Below are positions 24,100-36,005 of a stretch of DNA of 64,000 nucleotides, piece after piece. Numbering within the stretch: the stretch's first letter is position 1; each line of letters starts with the position of its first letter. The position numbers and the translations under genes are program-made. The notes under the pieces were generated by a model. It saw only the letters and a list, made by a program, of their open reading frames with translations, had not been told where the DNA came from and ran no database searches. Source of the stretch: Halicephalobus mephisto (taxonomy: Eukaryota > Nematoda > Chromadorea > Rhabditida > Panagrolaimidae); NCBI GenBank assembly GCA_009193035.1, contig SWDT01000017.1, positions 372,001 to 436,000 of the forward strand, read 5' to 3'.

Positions 24100-26581
24100 A
24101 TGGATTTTGAATCGTCAAACAAGCAGATCAGGCTGCCTAAAAAGGCAGAACGGGTAAAAAATAAGGTATGCTTCGTTTCTCATATCTCAGTTTTCATTTC
24201 CCTTTGTTTTAGGCTGCAGCTCCTGTCCAAATTACTGCAGAACAGCTCTTACGTGAAGCCAAGGAAAGAGAACTCGAGATAGTCCCCAGAGCCCCTAGAG
24301 CTAGGGTTCATGATCCGGAGGAAGCTGCTGAACAAGCCAGAATCAAAAGAAAGGACTTTGAAGACAACATCAGGAAAAACAGAAAACAAATAGCAAACTG
24401 GATCAAGTACGCTAAATGGGAAGAATCGATCGGCGAGTTACAAAGGTCTAGAAGTGTGTTTGAAAGAGCTTTGGCAGAAGAATGTCGGAATATTACCATT
24501 TGGCTTCAATATGCTGAAATGGAAATGAGGAATAAGCAGATTAATCACGCTAGAAATGTGTGGGATAGAGCAGTGCAACTTTTACCGAGAGCGACTCAAT
24601 TCTGGCTGAAATATACTTATATGGAAGAACTGGTAGAGAATGTGCCTGGAGCAAGACAAGTCTTCGAACGATGGATGGAATGGGAACCTAATGAGCAAGC
24701 ATGGCAAACGTATATTAATTTCGAACTTCGTTATAATGAAATAGATCGAGCAAGAGATATTTACCAACGTTTCCTGCACGTTCATGGTGATGACTTCAAG
24801 AACTGGATCAGGTACGCAAGGTTCGAAGAGAAAAACGGATATATCGGCAACGCAAGAGCGGTATTTGAACAGGCTGTGGAGTACTTTGGAGATGATTTTC
24901 TGGATGAACAACTACTTGTTCAATTTGCTAAATTTGAAGAAAGACAAAAAGAAGTTGAAAGAGCTCGAGCGATTTACCAGTATGGTCTTGATAGATTACC
25001 GAAATCCAAAGCGAAAGGTATTTTTGATTCCTTGGCTGTGCATGAGAAGAAGTATGGAGAAAGAGTAAGGATTGAAAACGTGATTATTGCTAAAAGGAAA
25101 GGAAAATATGAAGATGCTCTGGCTGAAAATTCCTACGATTATGATACTTGGTTTGATTATGTGAATTTGATGACGAGTGAACAACTTCCTAGAGATGAAG
25201 TGGAAGATGTTTTTGAAAGAGCAATTGCAAATATTCCACCTTATGATGAAAAAAGGTATTGGAGAAGATATATTTATCTCTGGATTTACTATGCTGTTTA
25301 TGAGGAATTGGATGTGCAGGATCCGGAGAAAGCTAGAGAAGTGTACAAGGCTTGTTTGGAAATTATTCCTCATAGGAAATTTACTTTTGCGAAAATTTGG
25401 ATTCTTTTTGCAAAGTTTGAAATTAGACAAAGAAATTTAATGCAAGCGAGGAAAATTTTGGTGAGGATTTTTAGGATATTTTGTTTTTATTTTTGTGGTT
25501 TTTTAGGGAAATGCAATAGGTAAATGTCCGAAGAAAAAATTGTTCAGAGAATATATTGATCTTGAACTTCGATTCCGTGAATTTGACAGATGTAGAACGT
25601 TGTATGAGAAATTTGTTCTTTTTACGCCAGAACATTCGTTGACATGGATCAAATTTGCTGAATTGGAAACTGTACTTGGGGATGTTGATAGAGCGAGAGC
25701 AATATTTAATATGGCTATTGAACAACCGGCTCTGGATATGCCAGAAGTATTGTGGAAGGCTTATATTGATTTTGAAATTGAACAAGAAGATTACCCACAA
25801 GTTCGGAGGTTATACAAGGTTTTGTTAGAAAGAACTAATCATATTAAGGTTTGGGTTAGTTGGGTTGAATTTGAAATTAAAATAGGAGATATTGAAAAAG
25901 CAAGAGAAACGTTTAAAAAAGCGAATGATGCTTTGGATAAATCGACTTCGGAAGAACGAATTTTATTACTTGAAAAATGGCTAGAATTTGAAAGAGAACA
26001 CGGTAGTCCAGAGAAAGTTAAAATTGTTGAAGATCAAATGCCAAAGAGAATTAAAAGAAGAAGACAAATTATGGCGGAAGATGGAACAGATGCAGGATGG
26101 GAGGAGTATTATGATTATGTATTTCCGAAGGATCAAGGTATAGTTTTTTTGAAGTAATATTAATTTTTACAAAGGAAATATTAGTTAATTATGATTTTTA
26201 TATGAGAAATATTAGTTAGTTTTGGTTTTTATATAAGAAATATTAGTTAGTTTTGGTTTTTATATGAGAAATATTAGTTAGTTTTGGTTTTTATATGAGA
26301 AGTAGTAGCTTCAGTATTCTAAAGGAGAAATTTTAAGTAATTTTAATTTCTCAAATGAAAATGTTAATTTAATTTGTTTTTCAGCATCTACTGTTAGTTT
26401 TAAACTTTTGGAGGCAGCGCAGAAATGGAAACAGAGTAAAGCGGTTCAGAAGGAAAATACAGTACCTATTGACAGAGATGTTGAACCAGTAAGAGATGAC
26501 GAAAATGAAGATGCAGATACGGATGTTGAAGTAGATTCATCTGATGAAGAAAAACGGGATGAAGATGAGGATGATGAGTAA
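24100..26581 (+). CDS. CRNKL1: Crooked neck-like splicing factor (CRNKL1/Syf3)
   Basis: Core component of the Prp19-associated spliceosome. Four exons (24100-24165, 24213-25460, 25507-26137, 26385-26581) encode 713 residues. The N-terminus VKNK + AAAPVQITAEQLLREAKERE is the family signature. About 15 HAT repeats follow (for example NWIKYAKWEE, ARQVFERWMEWEP, NWIRYARFEEKNGY, RRYIYLWIYYAVYEEL, MPEVLWKAYIDFEIEQ). The tail WEEYYDYVFP then leads to an acidic C-terminus. First gene of the operon: the next ATG is 122 bp past its stop. Confidence 0.96.
26160..26310. repeat. Minisatellite in CRNKL1 intron 3
   Basis: About four copies of a ~31-bp unit (GAAATATTAGTTAGTTTTGG followed by TTTTTATATGA). 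Confidence 0.8.
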
Positions 26582-26703
26582 TTGAAAATCGTTGTATTTA
26601 TTGTTTTTCACTGAATATTTAACATTTTCTCTTTGAGGATTTAAAAGCGTTGAATTACGCTGGAGTATTTTTGATTTTTTTAAAATTTTTGACTATGTTT
26701 TAG

Positions 26704-29527
26704 ATGGTTGTACCGAGTGAATCGAAAAAAACTGATGGAAAGGTGGAAAATCAGGAAAACGATGTAGCTGCTATGATTGAGAAGTTGAAACAGAAAGGTA
26801 TCATGAGTAGACATGAGGCAATGAAAAATCGTCCTTTGGTGAACAAGAGAGCTCAGAAAAGAAGTAATCAGAGTAGTAATTCAAGTGATAAAAAGAAACC
26901 TAAAACGGTGTTGAATACTATTCCTGAGAAAATTACGAATGCTTTTTATTACTTGGCTGATGTTACTGGAAGTACTGACAGTGATCCGATTGATACAATT
27001 GTGAATGCTGAGGTTGGTGTTTGTTTATTTAAATTTTCAGATTAGTTGTATGAGCGAAATAACTTGTTTTTGATGGGTATTTAAGTGTTATAGTCTTTTG
27101 GATATGGTTTAATACTTTTATGTCTTTGGGAGATTGGTAGGGAGTTTTACATATATTTGCATCTAGAATTTTTGGGTTTATTTAGATTGAATATAGTTGT
27201 AAAACATTGGCTTTGAAAATTAGGGTACTGTGGTTTTTGAAATCTTATAGAAATTGTTTTTTAAAAAACTATATATGATGTTTACAATTTTGCGATTTAG
27301 TTGAATGAGGAAGAGGAATCATATGTACTGAAGAGATGTATTGCTGGATTGGCTTCTGGAAATCGTGCTGCCAGGATTTCGAATGCTACAGTTCTCTGTT
27401 GTCGTCTTGGCAACTCGAAGGAGAAAGTTCCTTTTGAAGATTTGGAGAAAATTGCTGAAGAGAAACTTTCGATTAAGGACAATGATGCACAATTGAGAAG
27501 TAATTTACTTGGAAGAGAGTTTTTTTATTATGCTTTGATTGAATCTGGTCGTTATAATTCGAAAGAAGAATTGTATACGGTACTTGGGAACTTGAAGAAA
27601 TGTGCTGAACTTGGTTCTGGCAAGTTTGTTTACAGTAATCTTTTGGCTTCTGTGATTAATATTGTTGGAAAAGTATTTTATTCTGATGAATTTAGTGATG
27701 TTAATTTACTTCCAAAAGATGTCAAGAAATTGAAGGATTTAAAGCCATGGCAATTGATGGTGCTTTTGAAATTGAAGAAATCTCCGACTGGAAATTTGAG
27801 CAAGTTTTTTGAAAATGGAAAATTTGTTTTAAAAAAAGAAAATTATGAAGTTTTGATAGAATTATTGAAATCTACAGAACATTTTTATGATAGATATGCA
27901 CTTGGAGGTGGAATTTTGGCAGTTGGATTGAATTCTGAAATTGGTGCAGAAATATTTTCGAATGTTTTAGCGACTGTTTTTGATCATAATTACAATGGAG
28001 AAAATTTGGATGTGAAAGGTGTTATTTCTTTGATGGATTTTGTACGGTATTTGTTGAAAGAAGAAATTATTCCTGTTGGTGATATTGTAGAAGTTTGTGA
28101 TTTGAAATTACTGATGAAGAAAATAGCTAAAATTTGTGATAATCAATACGCAAATAAGGCTATTGGTAATTTCTTTGATGAAATGGTCAAGTATTTGGAA
28201 CGACAGAAGTCAATTGATGGATTTATTGGATTTTTTGATGTATTGTATCAGAATGGATTGAAGGATATTGATAAAAAATTGAAAATTCAATTGACAAGGA
28301 AAATTATTGGAGCTATTTTGTCGAAATCGGATGATTTTATTAATTTTGTTTTAAAAAAAGAAGATGAACATCTAGCTGAGCAGTTTTTACTTGCAATGAA
28401 GGATAAAAAAATGAAAATTCCTTCTGAAATTTGGATTGATGTTATTAAAATTACAAAGAAATCAGATAAAATGAAATTATTTAATGAAGCTCTAAATGTT
28501 GGGTTGTTTATTACGAGAAGAAAAAAAATTGAAACTAAAATGGTTGAAAATGTGAATGATGTCATTAAAAAATTTCTTAAAAAATATGCAAATATTAAAA
28601 TAGAATTTACAAAAAATCAAGAATGTATGCAACGTGTTTATGGAATAATTAAAATTTTAGAAGCATTGTCAGATGGAAGTGAATTTTATAATGAAACAGG
28701 AAATGAATTACAAGAAAGATTAAGAAAAAACGATTTTCCGACTTGTGTTATTATTGATTTGGTATTGTCATTTATTTCTAGAAAGGAATTAGTACTTAAA
28801 TATTTGGCATATATGATGATTTCGGAATTTGTGAATGAATTTACTGTGGATGATTTTGGGGTTTTGTTAAAGGTAGTTTTTTTAAAATTATTTTTTATGA
28901 TAGTTGGTTTTGTAGAATTTGAGAAATCCTGGAATTGGAGATGATGAAGAAGATGATGATGAATTTGCTCCTATTACTGAAGAAGATTTGAAATCTCTTG
29001 AAATTTCTAAAAAAGAAGTTGAAGAAAATGAGGATGAAGATGATGATGAAGATGATGATGAAGATGTGGAAGAAGATGATGATGGTGATGATGAAGATGT
29101 GGAAGATGAAGATGATGGTGATGATGAAGATGTGGAAAAAGATGATGATGGTGATGAAAAAGATGTATCTGAGAGTTTTATTGTTGCTGCTAGGAAGGCT
29201 CTTGGAAAAGCGGCTGTTAATGCAGATGATGATGAGGATGTTGAGATGAATGATGATGAACTTGCAGAAATGGATAAACGTCTTGCTGATGTTTTTCAAG
29301 TTTTTACTTCACATGGGAAGAAAATGAAACGATTCCAAATCGCTCATTTTCGGATGAATGTGGCACAATTGATTGGATTGGTACTTGTTAAAGCTGAATC
29401 GGAACAGTTTTCGAAGTTGATTCCTGGTTTTCGTGAATTAGAGAAGGAAGTGAAAGAATCTGGCAACCCAGAACTTCGAAAACCGATTAAGGAAATTGTT
29501 GATTGTTTAGGAAATAAGAGTTATTAA
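26704..29527 (+). CDS. MYBBP1A: MYBBP1A / DNA polymerase V (Pol5)-like nucleolar protein
   Basis: Three exons (26704-27012, 27301-28872, 28916-29527) encode 830 residues, shorter than yeast Pol5 (about 1020) or human MYBBP1A (about 1330). The armadillo-like N-terminal half carries the family phrase YVLKRCIAGLASGNRAARI. The C-terminal part has a long Asp/Glu tract (28920-29165, GATGATGAAGATGTGGAAGA-like codons) followed by SFIVAARKALGKAAVN...DEMDxxLADVF-type sequence. This matches the MYBBP1A segment after its acidic region. The family is nucleolar and acts in rRNA synthesis; despite its name it is not a true polymerase. TTTTAG abuts the ATG directly, a downstream-operon trans-splice site. Second in the operon. 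Confidence 0.85.
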
Positions 29528-29625
29528 TAGAATTGTTGTTGTTGTTAATTTTTTGTTGATTTTTATGAGGTTTTTGACCTTGATTATCTTTGATTTTTCT
29601 AATTGTTATTTTTTAATGTTTTTAG
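29528..29625 (+). promoter_or_regulatory. Intercistronic region, Pol5-C1D
   Basis: 98 bp, T-rich (TTGTTGTTGTTAATTTTTTG and following), ending TTTTTAG directly on the C1D ATG. Length and U-richness match nematode operon spacers where 3'-end formation and SL2-type trans-splicing are coupled. No AATAAA is obvious. Confidence 0.6.
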
Positions 29626-30145
29626 ATGAGTAACTCTATTCCTCCAGAAGTTCTAGCTGTTTTAAATGAATTTAACGATGGTTTGAAACAATTGAAATCT
29701 GCTGTTAAAGAATTTACAAATGTTCCATTTGAAGAAATGCAAACAGTATGTTTTTATTTCTGTATTTTTTGTATATTTTTAATTTCAGCATTCTTCGTTA
29801 GCTCAAGCAGAAGTTAATTGTGCTACAATGTATGCTGCAAATGTTTTAAGTGGAATTAATATTGAATTACAAGGACAAAATCCGGATGATGATAATGATT
29901 TGCAAATTGAAGTTAAAAGACAAAAAAGATTGGAAGAAAGGATTAGAATAACGAAGGATAGTGGTTTAAGATCGAAATTGAATCAATTTGCTGTATCTGC
30001 TTTTATTAGGAACGCCCTTTTTGATGTACATGATAGTTCTAGAGTTCAAGAATGGCAATCGGGTGGTGAAGAAATCAATGCTGAAGCTGGATTAGATAGT
30101 TTTGCGAATATGGATGACTCGCCAAGTCATCAACCTGATGACTGA
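29626..30145 (+). CDS. C1D: C1D nuclear nucleic-acid-binding protein
   Basis: Two exons (29626-29745, 29789-30145, phase 0) encode 158 residues. The Sas10/C1D helical domain is recognisable: LNEFNDGLKQLKSAVKEF at the start and the motif ERIRITKDSGLRSKLNQFAV followed by SAFIRNALFD (family: RxxxyxxRVKxI...KLDRGAASRFVKNALW). C1D (yeast Lrp1/Rrp47) supports the nuclear exosome in rRNA and snoRNA 3' trimming. The acidic tail after the domain is longer than in human C1D (141 residues). Third in the operon. Confidence 0.9.
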
Positions 30146-30269
30146 AGTTATTTGTTGTTGTTGATTTTGAAGAAATGATTTTTTGCATTATTTTACTAGA
30201 AAAACTTGTTTAAAACAGTTTTATATTTTTTGATTTTGTTTTTTTAATTTTTTTTAGTTTTTAGAAACA
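30146..30269 (+). promoter_or_regulatory. Intercistronic region, C1D-ILF2
   Basis: 124 bp, T-rich (TTTTTGATTTTG, TTTTTTAATTTTTTTTAG), with two adjacent acceptors, TTTTTTTTAG and TTTTTAG, the latter 6 bp before the ILF2 ATG. Fits an operon spacer with downstream trans-splicing. Confidence 0.6.
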
Positions 30270-31701
30270 ATGACTCAAGTTCAGAATGTTGCTGGATTTT
30301 ATCCTCCATTTAGAAGACCACTGCCTTTTGATCCGTATCTTGTACCTGATTATTTTCCGAAAAATTCAGAAGGTGATGATGCAACAATTACTCAAGCTAT
30401 CTTGACAAGAAGTAATGCTTTAATGCCGACGGCAGGAGAACAAACAGCGATAAATCAAATGGTTACGAAAATTAATCAAATTCTTGAATCAATTATGAAT
30501 ACACCGAAAAAAGTTCCAAATGTTGAAATTCAAGAAATTAGAGAAGTTGGATCATATAAAAAAGGTACAATGTTAACTAAATCAAATTGTGCTGATTTAG
30601 TTGTGATTTTGAAAACTTTGCCTACAGTTGAATTGGTTATGAATTTGGGACAAAAAATTGTGGATGAATTAAAAGCAGAATTGAAAGAAAGTAAGTTTTT
30701 TAAGTTAATAATTAAAATAATTGATTTTAAAATTGTTTAAATTTTGAGTTAATTTTAAAATTTCGAATTGATTTTAAAATTATTTAAATTTTTAATTGAT
30801 TTTAAAATTGTTTAAATTTTGAGTTAATTTTAAAATTTTGAATTGATTTTAAAATTATTTAAATTTTTAATTTTAAAATTGTTTAAATTTTTAATTGATT
30901 TTAAAATTGTTTGAATTTAGTTTTGAATTGATTTTTCGATAAGTAAAATAATCCTGTTAATTAGTAGGGCTTTTGTTGAGAATATTTTACGTGACTTTTT
31001 GGATTTTTATGTGGTTAAAATTGGATTGATTTTTTTTAGTTTTTGGATGTGTTTCGAGACCTTATGGATGTGAAATTGCTGGTACTCAAGCTATTGTGAA
31101 ACTTTATATTACAATTCTTCCACCTAATGTTCCTTTGTTAGAACCTGATTTGCATATGCCTGTTGAAATTTTGGAAAAAAATATGGCAATGATAAGACAT
31201 GCAAGATGGTTTGAAGAAAATGGTAATCAATCGACGATTAAAGCAATGATTAGATGTTTGAAGGATATTAAAAAAAGAACGGAATTATGGAAGAATTTTT
31301 CAATATGGCATATTGAATTATTATGTCATTATTGTATTTATCATACTCCTAATAGACAACAATTGCCGTTAAGTCATGCTTTTAAGAGATTTTTGCAATT
31401 GTTGGCGACGGGAATGTTGCTTCCGGGATCTCCGTCGTTGAGTGATCCATGTGATCGTGGAATGCCGTTGGTTATGGCTTATAGTGAAGTGGATATGGAT
31501 TCGATTTGTACTGCTGCTCAGACTATGATTAGAATTGTATGTCATGGTGGGATTAATGCTGTTCTTGGATGTGATTTGAAGGCTCAGGATGTGACTATGG
31601 AAGTAACTACATGGGATGGGAATGTTATTGTTACTCCACTTGAGAAAGCATATGGTATTGAAGATGAAGAAAATACTAACAATGGTTTGGAAAAAAATTG
31701 A
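30270..31701 (+). CDS. ILF2: ILF2 / NF45 (DZF-domain protein)
   Basis: Two exons (30270-30690 and 31040-31701) encode about 360 residues; human ILF2 has 390. The N-terminal stretch FRRPLPFDPYLVPDYFPK and the DZF (nucleotidyltransferase-like pseudoenzyme) fold are clear: EIREVGSYKKGT, MIRHARWFEENGNQSTIKAM, LPGSPSLSDPCDRG and the final TWDGNVIVTPLEKAYG. NF45 pairs with NF90-type dsRNA-binding proteins in RNA metabolism. The intron (30691-31039) is mostly a TTTTAAAATTGTTTAAATTT-like repeat. Fourth and last gene of the operon. Its stop lies 49 bp from the stop of globin 1 on the other strand. Confidence 0.95.
30700..30930. repeat. AT-rich short tandem repeat in ILF2 intron
   Basis: Repeats of about 28-34 bp built on GATTTTAAAATTGTTTAAAT with single-base variation. 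Confidence 0.75.
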
Positions 31702-31734
31702 TTTTTTAATTATGGATTTTGTAAGTTTTTCGAT

Positions 31735-31742
31735 GTTTATTG
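31735..31742 (-). promoter_or_regulatory. Poly(A) signal of globin 1
   Basis: AATAAA on the minus strand about 10 bp past the globin 1 stop and only ~35 bp past the ILF2 stop on the plus strand, so the two 3' UTRs must overlap or nearly touch. Confidence 0.6.
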
Positions 31743-31750
31743 TACCCAAT

Positions 31751-34700
31751 TTAAAGATTTGAAAATGAACTGGATTTGGATCGAGCTTGGAGTCGAGAAA
31801 TTTCTTTTTTGGCTATGTATCTTCCACAAGCAGATCGATACGGTAGTTGTCGAGGAATTCGTTGTTGGAATGAAGAAAATTCGTTAAATGAAAGATTTGT
31901 TTCGAATTGATGTCTGGATTTAGTTGATGAATCGACAGATGGTGAAGATGAAAAAGGACAAGAAGACGAACTTTGAGGAAGAGGAGAAGAATCTGAATTT
32001 GGTGTTCTTTGAGTGTTTGGAGGAACGATTACATCTGTTTGGATTAGGTCTAAACTTTTGCAACTTTGTGAAGGAGTACTTGTTAGGGATGTGACTTGGA
32101 GGTTCAGGGATGTACTGGAATGTTTGAGAGGTACTTCGGGGGGTTTCTGAAATATTGTTTTAATAATTGGAAATTTTTAATTTTGGTTTTTTTTTATTTT
32201 TCGAATTATAGGTTTTTTTAAATTTGAATTTTTGAAGATTTTTGATTTTTTAAATTTTGGGTATAAATTAAAATTATAGGGAATTTTATGTTTTGTGGAA
32301 TTCTGGGAAGTTGTGAAATCTACAGTTTCTGAATCTTTAACTTAGTTTTGAAAGATTTCATAAAATTTTGAAATGTTTTCGAAATTTTGGAATGTTTTTA
32401 ATAGTCCCGAAATTTCCCTAATTCTGAAGTTTTTGTAAGATTCTGGAAAATTTCAGAATTTTGAATGAAATTTAAAAAGTTTCAAAATTAACTGTTTTCT
32501 GAACGATTTTAGAATTTTTAGATTTTATTAAATTTCAGGAACTTCAAGATTCTAGAAAATTTTAGTTTTTAATGAAATTTAAAGTTTCAAAATTAGCTGT
32601 TTTCTGAACGGTTTTAGAATTTTCTACGAAACTTCCTCAAGATTTTAAAATCCTTGAAAACCTTGATGGAGGTTTGAGAAGATTCAGAATCTCCCCTTGG
32701 ATTCTGGAAGATTCTATGACCTTTTGTGGAATTTTAAATTTTGACTTTTAATGTTTACCAAAGAAATTTGAAACTTGCAATTTTTCCGTGTGAAAACATT
32801 TTGTCCGTACTAGCTACAGCAAGGGTTGACCAAGCAGATGCTGCATGGGGATATCCTCGAACACATTCTTGCGAAAACATAACTTCGGCAAAACATTCGC
32901 CAAGTTTTAACCATATATGTCGATCGAATCCTAATGGATTTAAATTTGAATGAATTTTTCCGATTGTTATTGGATCAAAAATGGGTTTCGTAATCGGTTG
33001 ATCGAACATGACACAGAGAACTCCGTCGATGAAATCTATAAGGATGTGGGCATGATCCCGGATTGTAGCGATGGATTTTCCTTGACGTCTGTTTTTTCGA
33101 TCTTCGATACATTTTATAAAAGCACTACGGTAGAAAATGGACATAATACCCGGTTCTTGTTCGATTAGCCGATCAAAGATCTGAAAAATAAAAAATTAAA
33201 GATATTCAAAAATTAAAAATTAAAAATATTCAAAAATTAAAAATTAAAGATATTCAAAAATTTAAGAAATTAAAAAATTAAAGATATTCAAAAATTTGAA
33301 AATTAACAATATTTAGACATTTAAAAATTAAATATATTAAAAAATTTAAGATATTTAAGAATTAGAAAACAAAAAATTAAAGATATTCAGGAATTTAAAA
33401 AGGTTTAAAAATCTTCAATTGAGTACGATAAAATTTAAAATTTTAGAAAACAAAAGTTTTTTAAAATTTTTGTGTTGCGATAAGATTTGAGTTTTGAAGC
33501 GATTTCAGAAATTAATTAAAAAGTTGTGAAATGCTGAAAGTTCTTTTAGGAACCTTGGATTCTGAATCCAGAAGTAGTTTGAGAAGATGCGAAATTCTGA
33601 AAGTTCTTTTAGAAACGACTTTGGAAGTCATTGTATTTTAAAAGTTGCTTCAAAAGGTGTCGGATTCTGAAAGCTTTTTTTGAAACTACTAAAGGAAGTC
33701 CGAATTCTGAAATTCACTCCAGAAATACAAACTTTGATATTTCGTAATCTTGTTTCAACAGGAATAATTGAACGTATACAAAAACAGTGCTTTAAAAGGG
33801 CTGTGATGTATCAGATACATTATATTCAATATATCGATACATTGAATATGATATGCTGATATTGTACTTAATAAATCAATACATTGAATACAATATGCTG
33901 ATATTGTACTTAATATATCGATAGATTAAATACAATATATCTGATACATCAGAGTTGGTTCAATGTATCGATGTATTGAATACAATATGCTGATATTGTA
34001 CTCAATATATCGATACATTGAATACAATATGCTGATATTGCATTCAATATATCGATGTATTGAATACAATATACCTGATACATCAGAGTTGATTCAATAT
34101 ATCGATACATTGAATACAATATACCTGATACGTCATAATTGTTCCAATGTATCGATATATTATATATCATATACCTGTTTTTTGTGTATTGGTTTCTATT
34201 TCCGCAAAATCTTCACTTTTTTCCTAATTTTTCAAAAATTATTGAACATGATTTTCGATTTAGTTTTGTCTTAAAAACAAACCTTTTCCATAATTTGAAG
34301 ATTCCCTCTTCCAGAAGTCTTTGGAGCTTCTGAAAGCCTCTTCCATGTAACGCGTAAAGCTCGTTTCTGAAATTTTGTAATAATTAAATTAAATACAAAG
34401 ATGTAAATTTTTCGAGATCTTTCATTTTCGAATTAATTTGAAATCAAAAGCTCTATGCCAAGGTCGAAATCAAAATAAAATTCGCAATGTGCTCGCAATA
34501 TTTGAGCAAGTTGATATTTTTATATTTACATTTATGAAGATTTCGAAATCAAAATAAAATCTGCAATGTGCTCGCAACATTCGAACAGGTCAGCTGATAT
34601 AGTTATATTTACATCTATGAAGATTTCGAAATCAAAATCAAATTCGCAATGTGCTCGCAATGTTTAGGCAAATTGATCGATATCAACATCAAAATCAAAT

Positions 34701-35654
34701 CTGCAATGTGCTCGCAACATTTGAGCAAGTTGGTATTTTTATATTTACATTTATGAAGATTTCGAAATCAAAATAAAATCTGCAATGTGCTCGCAACGTT
34801 TAGGCAAATTGATCGATATCAACATCAAAATAAAATCTGCAATTTGCTCGCAATATTTGAGCAAGTTGGTATTTTTATATTTACATCTATGAAGATTTCG
34901 AAATCAAAATAAAATCTGCAATGTGCTCGCAACATTTAACTAACTTAATTTTTGTGCAAAAATTAAATTTGATTTTGATGTCGACAATTTTATAAATTTC
35001 GACAGTGAAAAAATATTTGAAACAAACCTGTGGATGAGTAAGTTTCATATTTAATTCTTTCACGAAAGCTCTGAGGTTATTTATTCGTCGTTCTTCTTCA
35101 CTTTGGATCGATTCTTCTCCGTCGGCACTGGAGATATCTGAGATCGGCGAAGGCTTGTCTGGGAACGGAGCTGGGGAGCACGCTTGATGTTCTGGAAATG
35201 TTTAATATTAACTACAAAACTAACATTAGATTACTGTAAAATTAAAAAATAAAAATTACGAAATTGTTTCGACACGAATTTTCATCTTTTTCTAAATTTA
35301 TAAATTTTTAAAAATTTTAATGGAATTTTGGAAAATTTGAAAACTTAAAAAATACTGAAAATTTTTTAAATCTTAGAATTTTATAAGTTTTCAGAATTTT
35401 CTATATTTTTAAAACTTTTTGATTCTTCTGTTGAATTCTGGAGGATTCTGAAAATATTTATAAAATTCTAAAATATTTTTTTTAATTTTTACAATTTTTT
35501 TAAAATTTTCAGAATTTTCTACAATATCTTAAAAATCTGAATTTTCTATAAATTTCAGATTTTATTTAATAAAAAACTTACGAAATTCTTCAAATTCATC
35601 GTTTAGTTGTTGAATCAGCTTTCGACGATGGATGGATTCCTTTATCCGCATCAT
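31751..35654 (-). CDS. Nematode globin 1
   Basis: Five exons (35654-35582, 35191-35028, 34366-34283, 33180-32759, 32114-31751) encode about 368 residues. The N-terminal extension is charged and Ser/Pro-rich. The globin fold spans roughly residues 75-225: A helix ALRVTWKRLSEAPKTSGRG, then LFDRLIEQEPGIMSIFYRSAF-like B-C helices, TIRDHAHILIDFIDGVL with the distal (E7) His, and IGKIHSNLNPLGFD with the proximal (F8) His. The H helix is SAWSTLAVASTDKMF. A Ser/Thr-rich tail of over 100 residues follows. The last acceptor is uncertain: 32146 is the stronger AG but gives a stop with the 32759 donor, while 32114 keeps the frame. Such flanking extensions are common in nematode globins. Ligand and role unknown. 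A paralogue lies ~13 kb away on the same strand. Confidence 0.88.
33185..33400. repeat. AATTAAAGATATTCAAAAATT repeats in globin 1 intron 3
   Basis: About seven degenerate copies of a 26-30-bp unit of the type TTCAAAAATTAAAAATTAAA. Confidence 0.7.
33774..34186. mobile_element. TA-rich MITE, family B copy 3 (expanded)
   Basis: Ends near ACAAAAACAGTGC and CCTGTTTTTTGTGTA. Between them an internal unit (ATCGATACATTGAATACAAT + ATGCTGATATTGTACT) is repeated about six times, with inverted ATACATCAGAGTTG blocks. Lies in globin 1 intron 3. Internal amplification makes it longer than copies 1 and 2. Confidence 0.7.
34440..34960. repeat. CTCGCAAC tandem array in globin 1 intron 2
   Basis: About seven units, alternating between ~75 and ~120 bp, each with AAATCAAAATAAAATCTGCA + ATGTGCTCGCAACATTT and often TTTTTATATTTACATTTATG. 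Two shorter relatives lie at 20693-20782. Confidence 0.8.
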
Positions 35655-36005
35655 CTTTGATAATTTTCACTGTTCGTTGTCGAATAATTTTTTTCTGAAA
35701 AAAATAGATTTTATTTTTTGGATTACTCAATATGACAATGTTAGAAGATTTAAGATTAGAAAGGATTTGTGGAGGCGTTTTGCAGCGAAAAAATGAGGTT
35801 TTTAGAAGTGGGATTGGATTTAGGTAGATTTGGCGAAAAACAAAAGTCGATTATTAAAGAAACGTTGAATTAACAAATATCGGCTTTGAAATCAAAAAAC
35901 AATTTTGCTATTTTTAACTTTTTTAATTTCAATTTTTTAAATTTTCATTTTTATAAAAAATAGAAAGTATTTAAAATTGGTCCTGATATAGTTAATTTTC
36001 TTTTT

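Noticed and set aside
32114..32146. Using the stronger acceptor at 32146 for the last globin 1 exon
   Set aside because: With the donor at 32759 it creates an immediate stop; 32114 keeps the long frame. Left open pending cDNA.
33949..34274. Tyr/Ile-rich frames on both strands
   Set aside because: Translations of the repeated GATACATTGAATACAATATG units of the family B element.
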